The position numbers were made by a program, and so were the translations under genes. Shown one piece after another: positions 54,782-63,609 of a DNA stretch of 64,000 bases. This DNA comes from Pseudomonas sp. Irchel s3h14. GTDB taxonomy: Bacteria > Pseudomonadota > Gammaproteobacteria > Pseudomonadales > Pseudomonadaceae. The number at the start of each line of letters is the position of its first letter. Position 1 is the stretch's first letter. The notes under the pieces are model-generated. The model did not search any database. It was not told the DNA's origin and saw only the letters and a list, made by a program, of their open reading frames with translations. The stretch lies in NCBI RefSeq assembly GCF_900187425.1, contig NZ_FYDJ01000003.1, positions 150,987 to 214,986 on the forward strand, read 5' to 3'.

Positions 54782-55798
54782 ATGCGAAATGCATTCGTCC
54801 GTCGCACATCCCGTCTGTTTCTCGGCTGCACGCTGGTCGCCGCCGGCGCCCTTCCCGCTCTCGCCAACGCCGCTTGGCAGCCGGACAAGAACGTCGAAAT
54901 CGTTGTCGCTGGCGGCCCCGGTGGCGGCACCGATCAACTCGGTCGGCTGATCCAGTCCATCATCACCACGCACAAGTTCCTCGACGTTAATACCATCGTC
55001 CTGAACAAGGGCGGCGGCAATGGCGCCGAAGCCTTTCTCGACCTGAAAATGAACAAGGGCGATCCGGAAAAACTGGTGATCGGCACCAACAACATCTACC
55101 TGTTGCCGCTGGTATCCAAGCTCGGTTACCAATGGCAGGAGCTGACCCCGATCGCGGCAGTGGCCGAGGACGACTTCATTCTCTGGAGCTATAAGGGCGC
55201 GCCGTGGAAGGACGCCAAAAGCTTCTACGAAGCGGTCAAGGCTGACCCATCGAACCTGCGCATGGGCGGTAGCCAGTCCAAGGATGTCGACCAGACGTTG
55301 ACCCTGCTGCTGAACCAGACCACCAACAGCAAACTGGTGTACATCCCGTTCAAGAGCGGCAGTGAAGCCGCGACCCAACTGGCCGGCAAACATATCGCCG
55401 CCAACGTCAACAACCCCAGCGAAAGCATCAGCCAATGGCGCGGCGATCAGGTCGAACCGCTCTGTGTGTTCAGTAAAGAGCGCATGAGCTACACCGAAAA
55501 GGTCGCCGGCGAAAAATCCTGGGCCGACGTTCCGACCTGCCACGAACAGGGTCTGGGAATCGATCAATACCGCTTCCCACGCACCGTGTTCATGCCCGGC
55601 GAAGTCACCGCCGAACAACGGGCGTTCTATGTCGAGCTGATGCGCAAAGTCACCGAGACCCCGGAGTTCAAGGCCTACGTCAAACAGAACGCGCTGGTGC
55701 CCACCTTCCTCGAAGGCGAGCCACTGACTGCCTACATTGAGAAAGACACCGCACGCGTTACGCCGGTGTTCAAAGAAGCCGGCTGGCTGAAAAACTGA
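54782..55798 (+). CDS. tctC: Tripartite tricarboxylate transporter, substrate-binding protein (TctC)
   Basis: The 338-residue protein has a signal peptide (about residues 1-30) and the Bug/TctC fold that captures organic anions in the periplasm and delivers them to TctBA. Typical blocks are VEIVVAGGPGGGTDQLGRLI (about 38-57), VLNKGGGNGAEAFLDL (about 72-87) and IPFKSGSEAATQLAGKHI (about 190-207). GAGG lies 6 bp before ATG 54782. A sugar acid is more likely than citrate here, judging from the linked enzymes. Confidence 0.87.
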   Translation: MRNAFVRRTSRLFLGCTLVAAGALPALANAAWQPDKNVEIVVAGGPGGGTDQLGRLIQSIITTHKFLDVNTIVLNKGGGNGAEAFLDLKMNKGDPEKLVIGTNNIYLLPLVSKLGYQWQELTPIAAVAEDDFILWSYKGAPWKDAKSFYEAVKADPSNLRMGGSQSKDVDQTLTLLLNQTTNSKLVYIPFKSGSEAATQLAGKHIAANVNNPSESISQWRGDQVEPLCVFSKERMSYTEKVAGEKSWADVPTCHEQGLGIDQYRFPRTVFMPGEVTAEQRAFYVELMRKVTETPEFKAYVKQNALVPTFLEGEPLTAYIEKDTARVTPVFKEAGWLKN

Positions 55799-55850
55799 GT
55801 TGTTCACGGCCGTCCGCCTGCGCACGGCCGTCACCTCTGGAGGTGCTTTG

Positions 55851-56384
55851 ATGTCCCATTCTTCGGATTCACCAGCGCTGGTCGGTACCCGCTGGGTCGA
55901 ACTCGGCCTGGCACTCTTCACCACGCTGATTGGCGTGGTGGTGATGTTCGGCAGCGTCGAACAAGGTATCGGCTGGGGCGATTCCGGCCCCGAGCCGGGT
56001 TACTTCCCCTTCTACATCGGGCTGATGTTGAGCGCCGCTAGCGTGGCCAACGGCGTGTTGACCGTGGTGCGCTGGCAAGCGTTGAGCATTTCATTCGTCA
56101 GCCGCAGTGCATTCAAGCAAGTGTTGTCGGTGTTCATCCCGATTGCGCTATTCGTCGGTGCGATGCCGTTCACCGGCATCTACGTGGCTTCGGCGTGTTT
56201 CATTGCCTGGTTCATGTGGCGTGACAAAGTCCGCGCCAAGCCTTACGGCAAACTGATGATCGGCAGCGTGTCCCTTGGCGCGGTACTCGCCAGCTACCTG
56301 ATTTTCGCGTTGTGGTTCAAGGTCCCGCTGGATGCCGGCCCGATGGGCGACTGGATTGCCCTGGCCGGGAGAAATTTCAAATGA
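55851..56384 (+). CDS. tctB: Tripartite tricarboxylate transporter, small membrane subunit (TctB)
   Basis: The 177-residue protein has about four membrane helices and the GPEPGYFPFYIGLMLS block typical of TctB. It forms the small membrane part of the transporter. GGAGG lies 7 bp upstream of ATG 55851; the frame to 55800 is in spacer. Its TGA overlaps the tctA start (ATGA), so the two are translationally coupled. Confidence 0.87.
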   Translation: MSHSSDSPALVGTRWVELGLALFTTLIGVVVMFGSVEQGIGWGDSGPEPGYFPFYIGLMLSAASVANGVLTVVRWQALSISFVSRSAFKQVLSVFIPIALFVGAMPFTGIYVASACFIAWFMWRDKVRAKPYGKLMIGSVSLGAVLASYLIFALWFKVPLDAGPMGDWIALAGRNFK

Positions 56385-57910
56385 GCGAGTTCGATTCCCT
56401 GCTGCAAGGCATGAACCTGATCCTGACCCCGGGCCACATCGGCCTGATGGTGATCGGCGTGCTGCTGGGTATTCTGGTCGGCGTGTTGCCCGGCCTCGGC
56501 GCCCCCAATGGTGTGGCGTTATTGCTGCCGCTGACGTTCACCATGTCGCCGGTGTCGGCGATCATTCTGCTGTCGTGCATGTATTGGGGCGCGCTGTTCG
56601 GCGGCTCGATCACCTCGATTCTGTTCAACATTCCCGGTGAGCCCTCATCGGTGGCGACCACCTTCGACGGTTACCCGATGGCCCGCGAAGGTCGCGCCGC
56701 CGAAGCCCTGACCGCCGCGTTCAGCTCGGCGCTGATCGGCGCGCTGGCCGGGGTGTTGTTGCTGACGTTCCTGTCGACAAAGATTGCTGCGTTCGCCATG
56801 TCTTTCAGCTCGCCGGAGTTCTTTGCGGTGTACCTGTTGGCGTTCTGCACCTTCATCGGCATGAGCAAAAACCCGCCGCTGAAAACCGTGGTCGCCATGA
56901 TGATCGGCTTCGCGATGGCCGCTGTCGGCATGGACACCGTATCCGGCAACCTGCGCCTGACCTTTGACCAGCCGACGCTGATGACCGGCATCAGTTTCGA
57001 AGTAGCGGTGATCGGTCTGTTCGGTATCGGCGAAATCCTTTGCACCGTCGAGGAAGGTCTGGTGTTCCGCGGCGAGCATGCGCGCATCACGCCGATGATC
57101 ATCCTGCGCACCTGGGCCAAGTTGCCGCGCTACTGGTGGACGATAGTGCGCAGCACATTGGTCGGTTGCTGGATGGGCATCACGCCCGGTGGGCCAACGG
57201 CGGCGTCGTTCATGAGCTACAGCCTGGCGCGGCGTTTCTCGAAAAACCGCGAGAACTTCGGCAAGGGCGAACTCGAAGGCGTGATCGCCCCCGAAACCGC
57301 TGACCACGCTGCCGGTACCAGTGCCCTGCTGCCGATGTTGACGCTGGGCATTCCAGGGTCGGCGACGGCAGCGGTGATGCTCGGCGGTTTGATGATCTGG
57401 GGTCTGCACCCTGGCCCGACGCTGTTCGTCGAGCAGCATGATTTCGTCTGGGGCCTGATCGCCAGCATGTACTTGGGCAACGTCGTCAGCCTGATCGTGG
57501 TGTTAGCCACCGTGCCGCTGTTCGCTTCGATCCTGCGGATTCCGTTCTCGATCATCGCGCCGATCATCATCATGGTCTGCGCCATCGGCGCCTACTCGGT
57601 ACACAACTCGTTCTTCGACGTGGTACTGATGCTGGGCTTCGGCGCGCTGGGATATCTGTTCAAGAAACTCGGTTATCCGATCGCCCCGCTGGTGCTGGCA
57701 GCGGTGTTGGGGGACAAGGCTGAAGATGCATTCCGTCAGTCGATGCTGTTCTCCGATGGTCACCTGGGGATCTTCTGGTCCAACCCATTGGTGGGCAGCC
57801 TGACCACCGCGGCGCTGCTGATGCTGTTCTGGCCGTTGATTTCCAAGGCGCTGCAAACCCTGATGGGCCTGCGCAAACCCCACGTCGCCAAGCCAAAATC
57901 GGTGCTGTGA
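56381..57910 (+). CDS. tctA: Tripartite tricarboxylate transporter, large membrane subunit (TctA)
   Basis: The 509-residue protein has about 12 membrane helices and the family's LVGVLPGLGAPNGVALLLPL block (about 28-47). The mirror GCWMGITPGGPTAASFMSY lies in the second half, followed by EGVIAPETADHAAGTSALLP (about 300-319). It is the permease that accepts substrate from TctC. A strong hairpin (57923-57954) follows the stop. A LysR gene follows on the same strand. Confidence 0.9.
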   Translation: MSEFDSLLQGMNLILTPGHIGLMVIGVLLGILVGVLPGLGAPNGVALLLPLTFTMSPVSAIILLSCMYWGALFGGSITSILFNIPGEPSSVATTFDGYPMAREGRAAEALTAAFSSALIGALAGVLLLTFLSTKIAAFAMSFSSPEFFAVYLLAFCTFIGMSKNPPLKTVVAMMIGFAMAAVGMDTVSGNLRLTFDQPTLMTGISFEVAVIGLFGIGEILCTVEEGLVFRGEHARITPMIILRTWAKLPRYWWTIVRSTLVGCWMGITPGGPTAASFMSYSLARRFSKNRENFGKGELEGVIAPETADHAAGTSALLPMLTLGIPGSATAAVMLGGLMIWGLHPGPTLFVEQHDFVWGLIASMYLGNVVSLIVVLATVPLFASILRIPFSIIAPIIIMVCAIGAYSVHNSFFDVVLMLGFGALGYLFKKLGYPIAPLVLAAVLGDKAEDAFRQSMLFSDGHLGIFWSNPLVGSLTTAALLMLFWPLISKALQTLMGLRKPHVAKPKSVL

Positions 57911-57922
57911 CACAGCAATGCT

Positions 57923-57954
57923 GGCAACGCCTGACATTTGTTGTCAGGCTTGCC
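57923..57954 (+). terminator. Strong hairpin between tctA and the LysR gene
   Basis: GGCAA-C-GCCTGACA pairs with TGTCAGGC-TTGCC (13 bp, one bulge). There is no immediate T-run; a CCTTTTT lies 6 bp on. It may lower read-through into the regulator gene, or stabilise the tct mRNA. Confidence 0.5.
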
Positions 57955-57979
57955 GCAGTCCTTTTTGCGAGCATGGCCC

Positions 57980-58921
57980 ATGACCCGAATTCCTGAAGCC
58001 AACGTGATCCACAGCCGACTGCGTCTGCGCCAACTGCGGCTGATGCTGGCGTTGCAGGAATTCGGCTCATTGCGCCGCGCCGCCGACCACATCGGCATGA
58101 CCCAACCGGCGGCAACCAAGATGCTGCACGAGGCCGAGGACCTGCTCGGCGTCGAGCTCTTCGAACGCCTGCCTCGGGGCATGCGCTCTACCCCCTTCGG
58201 GGAAACCGTCATCTACTACGCGCGCATGGTGTTCGCCGAACTCAGCGGCATGCGTGAAGAACTGGTCGCGCTCGAATCCGGCAACCTTGGCCGGGTCGCG
58301 GTCGGTGCGATTCCGGCGCTGGCTTCGGGGCTGTTGACCCGAACCATCGCGACCTTGAAACAAAGCCATCCACGCTTGTCGATGAGCATCCAGGTCGATA
58401 CCAGCGACGTGCTGGTGCAGGCACTTTTGCAGGATCAACTGGATATCGTATTGGGCCGGATTCCGGCAGGTGCCCGGGCCGAAGAATTGCTCTTCGACAG
58501 CCTCGGCGAAGAAGCTTTGTGCGTGATCGCCGGCGCGCAAAATCCACTGGCGCAGGAGACGCAGCTGAGCTGGGCGGAATTGCAAAACATGACCTGGGTG
58601 CTGCAACAGCATCCAAGCCCGATGCGCGCGATCATCAATCAGGTGTTCCACAATGCGCGGGTCGACATTCCCAGCAGCATCGTTGAAACCACGTCGATCA
58701 TGACCTTGCTCTCGTTGGTGCAGCAGACCGACATGCTCGGTGTCACGCCGGTATCGGTGGTGGAGGATTATCCTGGGCGTGATTTGCTGGCGGTTTTGCC
58801 GATCAAGTTCGAAGCGCGGTTGCCGCCGTTTGGGCTGATCACTCGGCGTCATCGTATTCAGTCGTCGGCGATGCAGGCGTTCATGAATTCGGTGCGGACC
58901 GAGCATGCGCTGGCCAAATAA
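57980..58921 (+). CDS. LysR-family regulator of the sugar-acid locus (GbpR-like)
   Basis: The 313-residue regulator has its helix-turn-helix near residues 15-75 (SLRRAADHIGMTQPAATKML) and a ligand-binding domain (GRVAVGAIPALASGLLTRTI onward). It fits the GbpR group, which senses sugars or sugar acids. ATG 57980 is preferred over the longer frame to 57938, though its ribosome site is weak. It is the probable reader of the ATAACC-N3-GGTTAT dyads at 54522, 54651 and 50926. A bidirectional terminator follows directly. Confidence 0.83.
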   Translation: MTRIPEANVIHSRLRLRQLRLMLALQEFGSLRRAADHIGMTQPAATKMLHEAEDLLGVELFERLPRGMRSTPFGETVIYYARMVFAELSGMREELVALESGNLGRVAVGAIPALASGLLTRTIATLKQSHPRLSMSIQVDTSDVLVQALLQDQLDIVLGRIPAGARAEELLFDSLGEEALCVIAGAQNPLAQETQLSWAELQNMTWVLQQHPSPMRAIINQVFHNARVDIPSSIVETTSIMTLLSLVQQTDMLGVTPVSVVEDYPGRDLLAVLPIKFEARLPPFGLITRRHRIQSSAMQAFMNSVRTEHALAK

Positions 58922-58957
58922 AAAAGGCCTGGAACTCATGCCCCAGGCCTTGTTTTG
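58921..58957. terminator. Bidirectional intrinsic terminator
   Basis: AAGGCCTGG and CCAGGCCTT form the stem around ACTCATGCC, with an A-run on the left and TGTTTTG on the right. It serves the LysR gene and the convergent EamA gene. Confidence 0.88.
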
Positions 58958-58959
58958 TT

Positions 58960-59823
58960 TCAGGCGTTTTTACGGAATACGAACACCAGACCGATGATGA
59001 TCAGCAACATGCCAAGCATGCTCAACGCCGCCAGCCGGTTGCCGAAAATCAGGTAGTCCATCACCGCCGTCACCGCCGGCACCAGGTAAAACAGACTGGT
59101 GACATTGACCAGGTTGCCCCGGGCGATCAAGCGATACAGCAGCAAGGTTGCCAGCACCGACACCACCAATCCCATCCACAACACCGGCACGATGAAACCG
59201 GCGCTGTGTTCGAAATGAAAGGGTTGGAACGGCACGAAGACTCCGCAGAGCAACAGCCCGGCCAGGTACTGCACTGGCAGCGTGCCGAGTGGATTGTCGG
59301 TGATGCGCTTCTGCATGATCGAGCCGAACGTCATGCTCGCCAGCGCCAGCAAACCGAAGAGCATACCGGCCAATGACATACCGGCCAGACCAATGCCCTG
59401 ATAGACCACCATGATCAACCCGGCCAAACCCAGCGTCAGACCAAACATTCTGCTGGCTGAGCGCTGACGCTCCATGATCACCACCGTGAGAATGGGCTGC
59501 ACGCCCATGATCGTCGCCATCACTCCCGGGGTGACTTTCAGGTCCAGGGCCAGCAGATAGAAAATCTGATAAGCCCCCAGCAACACCACGCCTGTGGCCA
59601 TCGCATACACCATCGGCTTACCGCCCTTGGGCAGTTTCAGCTTGAGCAATGGCACCAGCAGCACCAATCCGCAGATTGCGATAGCGAAGCGAAACAGCAG
59701 AAAGGCAAAGGGTGACGCGTGGGCCAGGCCCCATTTGGAGAAGATCGCCCCGCTGCTCCACAGCAGAACGAACAGGCTCGTGGACACCGCCGCGAGCGCG
59801 GTTTTTTTCGAAAGGACAAACAT
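58960..59823 (-). CDS. EamA-family exporter with a leader ORF
   Basis: The 287-residue inner-membrane protein has ten helices in two EamA halves (LLWSSGAIFSKWGLAHASP; ALASMTFGSIMQKRITD). ATG 59823 with AGGTGG 5 bp upstream is preferred over an ATG at 59832. Compared with the other EamA genes here its 5' region is unusually long (about 460 bp to the next gene) and contains a proline-rich 54-codon ORF and an inverted repeat ending in a T-run, which suggests attenuation. The exported compound is unknown; peptide content suggests an amino acid or an antibiotic-like stress signal as inducer, but that is speculation. Confidence 0.83.
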   Translation of the reverse strand: MFVLSKKTALAAVSTSLFVLLWSSGAIFSKWGLAHASPFAFLLFRFAIAICGLVLLVPLLKLKLPKGGKPMVYAMATGVVLLGAYQIFYLLALDLKVTPGVMATIMGVQPILTVVIMERQRSASRMFGLTLGLAGLIMVVYQGIGLAGMSLAGMLFGLLALASMTFGSIMQKRITDNPLGTLPVQYLAGLLLCGVFVPFQPFHFEHSAGFIVPVLWMGLVVSVLATLLLYRLIARGNLVNVTSLFYLVPAVTAVMDYLIFGNRLAALSMLGMLLIIIGLVFVFRKNA

Positions 59824-59922
59824 GAATACCACCTGTAGTCAGGCAAAAAGCCAACTCAGCCGAAGCTGAAATTCAGTAGTTTTTTCAGGCGGGCACTTTT
59901 TAGACGGGCATGGAAACAGCAG

Positions 59923-60113
59923 AAAAAAGCTGATCAGCCCGAGAAGCCAACGCCTGGCGGTGATACGACTGCGCACACCGGCGTGCTACTGACAGGTGGA
60001 GGGTAATGACTGATCTGCGCAGGCTGCTGATTCCCGCACGGCACGACGCCAGCGTTGACCGCTGAATCGACTACCGCGTTGATGAGGGAAGCTGGCATGG
60101 GCTGATCTTTTTT
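59923..60113 (-). promoter_or_regulatory. Inverted repeat with A6/T6 ends framing the leader ORF
   Basis: On the minus strand AAAAAAGATCAGCCC (60113-60099) precedes the ATG, and GGGCTGATC-AGC-TTTTTT (59940-59923) covers the stop and a T-run. The 9-bp arms match exactly and the A6 and T6 could extend the stem. If the RNA pairs, the result is a terminator-like structure before the exporter gene, which translation of the ORF would open or close. Confidence 0.55.
59934..60098 (-). CDS. Candidate 54-codon proline-rich leader peptide
   Basis: ATG 60098 opens a frame of 54 codons ending at TGA 59934, 110 bp before the exporter start on the same strand. The peptide begins MPASLINAVVDSAVNAGVVP, has HYPPPVSSTP in the middle and ends SPPGVGFSG. 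PPP and PPG tracts slow ribosomes unless EF-P helps. There is no clear ribosome-binding site, and the frame is too short for routine gene finding. Its start codon directly follows, and its stop lies inside, the two arms of an inverted repeat. Whether it is translated is not known; I do not recognise a named family. Confidence 0.5.
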   Translation of the reverse strand: MPASLINAVVDSAVNAGVVPCGNQQPAQISHYPPPVSSTPVCAVVSPPGVGFSG

Positions 60114-60214
60114 GAAGGGTGGAACGGCGGGTTGGAAAACACCGAGCGCCGACTATAACCAGCGACTGACATGGATTGCAATGGCCAGTAAAAACAGCTC
60201 GCTGCAACGCGACC

Positions 60215-60243
60215 TGTAGCAGCTGGCGAAGCCTGCTGCTACA
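60215..60243. repeat. Short TGTAGCAGC hairpin
   Basis: TGTAGCAGCTGGC and GCCTGCTGCTACA are imperfect arms of a 29-bp hairpin related to the elements at 15561 and 19161, here in its shortest form. Confidence 0.75.
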
Positions 60244-60282
60244 AAAGAGGGTGTTTCGCTTGATATTTTTCTGTGTTCGGAA

Positions 60283-61221
60283 TCACCCAAACAACCAATA
60301 CCCCAACAATGTCAGCACCACCACCGCCAACACCGGTCGCAGTACACGGTAGGCCTTGGGATTTCGACGCTTCCATCGTTTGATCACACCGCTGAACTTG
60401 TCACTGGAGGTCTTGCTCCAGGCGTAAACCTGGTTAATCCCGCCAACACGTTCATCATCAAGATTCTGCGGTGCAGTGGCGCGACCCAAAAAGCCGCTGA
60501 TCCCGCGGTTGATGCGGGTCATGAGGCGGTTGCTCAGCGGTCGTTCGATGTCGCAAAAGAGGATGACCCGAGTCTTGTCGGTTTCATTCTTGACCCAATG
60601 CACATAGGTTTCGTCGAACATCACGTCTTCGCCATCACGCCAGGCGTAGACCTGACCGTCGACGAAGATCCGGCAATCGTCGGAGTTGGGCGTCGACAGC
60701 CCCAAGTGATAACGCAGGGAACCGCCGAACGGATCACGGTGCGGGTTGAGGTGGCTGCCGCCTGGCAGCAACGCGAACATGGCGCCTTTGACGTTGGGAA
60801 TGCTGCTGAGCAGTGCCACGGTTTTCGGGCACAGGGCTTCGGCCGATGGCAGTGGTTTGTCGTACCACTTGAGGTAAAAGCGCTTCCAGCCTTTCTTGAA
60901 GAACGAACCGAAGCCGGCGTCGTTGTTCCTTTCGGCGGCGCGGATGTAACCTTCGTCGAACAAATGCATCGCTTCGTCGCGGATGACTTCCCAGTTGTCC
61001 TTGAGCACATCCAGTTCCGGGAACTTGCTGCGGTCAAGATAGGGTTTGGATGGCACGCTGGAGAACAGGTACATCAAGGCGTTATAGGGCGCGAACAAAG
61101 CCGAGTGGTTGACGAACTGGCGCAAGACCGGCAAACGCGCCTTGCCGCGCAAATGCACAAAGAGAGTGCTGCCGAGGAACAGCAGCAAAAGCGACGCCTT
61201 TGCGGCAAGGGAAACGGTCAT
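60283..61221 (-). CDS. lpxO: Lipid A 2-hydroxylase / aspartyl-asparaginyl beta-hydroxylase-like (LpxO)
   Basis: The 312-residue Fe(II)/2-oxoglutarate-dependent oxygenase matches LpxO, which adds a 2-hydroxyl to a secondary acyl chain of lipid A at the cytoplasmic face of the inner membrane. The iron ligands H161-x-D163 (NPHRDPFGG) and H208 (ETYVHWV) are visible. Hydrophobic segments near residues 5-22 and at the C-terminus anchor it. ATG 61221 with GGAG 6 bp upstream is preferred over the frame to 61245. P. aeruginosa has two LpxO paralogues; which one this matches is not certain. Confidence 0.87.
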   Translation of the reverse strand: MTVSLAAKASLLLLFLGSTLFVHLRGKARLPVLRQFVNHSALFAPYNALMYLFSSVPSKPYLDRSKFPELDVLKDNWEVIRDEAMHLFDEGYIRAAERNNDAGFGSFFKKGWKRFYLKWYDKPLPSAEALCPKTVALLSSIPNVKGAMFALLPGGSHLNPHRDPFGGSLRYHLGLSTPNSDDCRIFVDGQVYAWRDGEDVMFDETYVHWVKNETDKTRVILFCDIERPLSNRLMTRINRGISGFLGRATAPQNLDDERVGGINQVYAWSKTSSDKFSGVIKRWKRRNPKAYRVLRPVLAVVVLTLLGYWLFG

Positions 61222-61431
61222 CAACAACTCCTTGATAGTAGACAACTTTGCACCACGCCATTTACCCGACGTGGCAGCCGGCCATCATAAACACTACCGG
61301 CCTCGGGAAGAACCCGCATAACTCAACATTCAGTGTTAAGGATTACGCAATAAAGCACTTCTTAACATAAGGTTCCTGAACGGGGGCTGACCTGAATCAC
61401 CCCCTCCCACTGGATCAAAAAATCGAAACGC

Positions 61432-62406
61432 CTATTGCTGATTCTCCTGCTCGGTAAACAGATCACTGAACAGCATGCTCGACAGGTAGCGTTCACCAGA
61501 GTCCGGCAGGATCACCACGATGGTCTTGCCCTGCATTTCCGGGGTTTCCGCCAGGCGGACGGCCACCGCCATGGCGGCGCCGCAGGAAATGCCGCTCAAA
61601 ATCCCTTCTTCCTGCATCAGACGCAGGGCCATGGCCTTGGATTCCTCATCGCTGACCAACTCAACCCGATCGACCATCGACAGATCAAGATTCTTCGGCA
61701 CAAAACCGGCACCAATACCCTGGATCTTGTGAGGGCTCGGCTTGATCTCCTCTCCGGCCATTGCCTGGGTGATGACCGGCGACACCACTGGCTCCACCGC
61801 CACCGAAATAATCGGCTTGCCCTGAGTATTCTTGATGTACCGCGAAACCCCGGTAATGGTTCCACCCGTTCCGACGCCTGCCACCAGTACGTCGACTGCA
61901 CCGTCGGTGTCGTTCCAGATTTCCGGACCGGTGGTTTTTTCGTGGATGGCCGGGTTGGCCGGGTTTTCAAACTGCGACGGCATGAAGTAGGTAGCCGGGT
62001 CGCCGGCGACAATTTCAGCAGCCTTTTCGATCGCTCCTTTCATGCCTTTGGCCGGTTCGGTCAGTACCAGTTCGGCCCCCAGTGCCTTGAGCACTTTGCG
62101 TCGCTCGATACTCATGGACGCCGGCATGGTCAGCATCAGCTTGTAACCGCGAGCCGCAGCGACGAACGCCAGGCCGATACCGGTATTGCCTGAGGTCGGT
62201 TCGACGATGGTCATGCCAGGCTTGAGTTTGCCGGTGCTTTCGGCGTCCCAGATCATGTTCGCACCGATCCGGCACTTGACCGAGTAACCGGGGTTACGCC
62301 CTTCGATCTTGGCCAGGATGGTCACGCCGCGCGGGGCGATACGGTTGATCTGCACCAGCGGCGTATTGCCGATGGAATGGGCGTTGTCAGCGTAGATACG
62401 GCTCAT
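61432..62406 (-). CDS. cysK: Cysteine synthase A (O-acetylserine sulfhydrylase)
   Basis: The 324-residue PLP enzyme makes cysteine from O-acetylserine and sulfide. K44 (GYSVKCR) is the PLP-binding lysine, TSGNTG at 71-76 binds the substrate carboxylate and GVGTGGT (about 176-182) the PLP phosphate. The length and the [12 protein letters not shown] block fit CysK rather than CysM. AAGGAC precedes ATG 62406. The gene stands alone between LpxO and a DUF748 gene. Confidence 0.93.
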   Translation of the reverse strand: MSRIYADNAHSIGNTPLVQINRIAPRGVTILAKIEGRNPGYSVKCRIGANMIWDAESTGKLKPGMTIVEPTSGNTGIGLAFVAAARGYKLMLTMPASMSIERRKVLKALGAELVLTEPAKGMKGAIEKAAEIVAGDPATYFMPSQFENPANPAIHEKTTGPEIWNDTDGAVDVLVAGVGTGGTITGVSRYIKNTQGKPIISVAVEPVVSPVITQAMAGEEIKPSPHKIQGIGAGFVPKNLDLSMVDRVELVSDEESKAMALRLMQEEGILSGISCGAAMAVAVRLAETPEMQGKTIVVILPDSGERYLSSMLFSDLFTEQENQQ

Positions 62407-62532
62407 GGCTGGGTCCTTATACAGCGTTAAATAAGCTCTCCAAGGTATGCCTGTTGCCCTTGGTCGTCCAGTCAGTCGAACGTCCGCTTGCCCCAGCAGT
62501 CAATCGCTTTATACCGCCAGAGATTTGCCGCC

Positions 62533-63609
62533 ATGAAGCGTCGATACAGTTGGCCCCTATGGACCCTCGCCGGCCTCGTTCTGCTGCTGGTTGCCCTGCA
62601 CATTGCCCTGCCCTACGTGGTGCGCGATCACCTCAACGAGAGATTGGCGAACATGGGTGACTACCGCGGCCAAATCACCGACGTAGACCTGGCCCTGTGG
62701 CGCGGCGCCTACAAAATCAATGGACTGAAAATCGTCAAGGTCAATGGCAAAGTCCCCGTGCCTTTCGTCAACGCGCCATTGATTGACCTTTCCGTCAGCT
62801 GGCACTCGCTCTGGTATGACCACGCAGTGGTGGCCGAGGCGCAGTTCGACAAACCCGAGGTGAACTTCGTCGACGGCGGTGCCAACAAGAAAAACTCCCA
62901 GACCGGTCAGGGCACCGACTGGCGGGCACAATTGGAAAAATTGCTGCCGATAACCCTGAACGAAGTGCGGATCAACGACGGGCGGGTCACCTTTCGAAAC
63001 TTCAATTCAAAACCGCCCGTGAACATGAATGCCACCCAGGTCAATGCCAGCATTTACAACCTGACCAACGTGGTCGACACCAAAGGCAAACGCGACGCTC
63101 GCTTCGACGGCAAGGCGCTGCTGCTCGGGCACGCCCCACTGGAAACCACCGCCACCTTCGACCCTTTAAGCAACTTTGAAGATTTCGAGTTCCGCCTGCG
63201 GGTCAAGGACATCGAACTCAAACGCATGAACGACTTCGCCTCGGCCTATGGCAAGTTCGACTTCAATGCCGGTCACGGTGATGTGGTCATTGAAGCCGAG
63301 GCTAAAAAAGCGCAATTAACGGGTTACATCAAACCGCTGCTGAAGGACGTCGACGTGTTCAATTGGCAGCAGGACGTCGAGAACAAGGACAAAGGGATTT
63401 TTCGCTCCATCTGGGAAGCACTCGTCGGGGGCACCGAGAATGTGTTGAAGAACCAGCCGAAAAACCAGTTCGCCACTCGCGTCCAGCTAAGAGGCAGTGT
63501 GCATCAGCGAGATATCAGCGCATTCGAGGCTTTTTTGCAGATTTTACGCAACGGCTTCATCCAGGCGTTCAATGCCCAGTACGAACGGCCAAAACCGGAT
63601 GCGGGCTAG
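62533..63609 (+). CDS. DUF748 (AsmA-like) protein
   Basis: The 358-residue protein has one N-terminal membrane helix (about residues 8-28) and a long beta-rich periplasmic part typical of DUF748/AsmA-like proteins. Repeated blocks include DVDLALWRGAYKINGLKIV and LEKLLPITLNEVRINDGRVT. Relatives of this group are thought to help move lipids to the outer membrane or maintain envelope integrity. ATG 62533 begins the membrane helix; an ATG-headed longer frame from 62488 adds a polar stretch. Confidence 0.8.
   Translation: MKRRYSWPLWTLAGLVLLLVALHIALPYVVRDHLNERLANMGDYRGQITDVDLALWRGAYKINGLKIVKVNGKVPVPFVNAPLIDLSVSWHSLWYDHAVVAEAQFDKPEVNFVDGGANKKNSQTGQGTDWRAQLEKLLPITLNEVRINDGRVTFRNFNSKPPVNMNATQVNASIYNLTNVVDTKGKRDARFDGKALLLGHAPLETTATFDPLSNFEDFEFRLRVKDIELKRMNDFASAYGKFDFNAGHGDVVIEAEAKKAQLTGYIKPLLKDVDVFNWQQDVENKDKGIFRSIWEALVGGTENVLKNQPKNQFATRVQLRGSVHQRDISAFEAFLQILRNGFIQAFNAQYERPKPDAG

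Noticed and set aside
59986-60207. 73-residue minus-strand ORF
   Set aside because: It is in a different frame from the 54-codon ORF and shows no protein-like pattern; it is probably chance.
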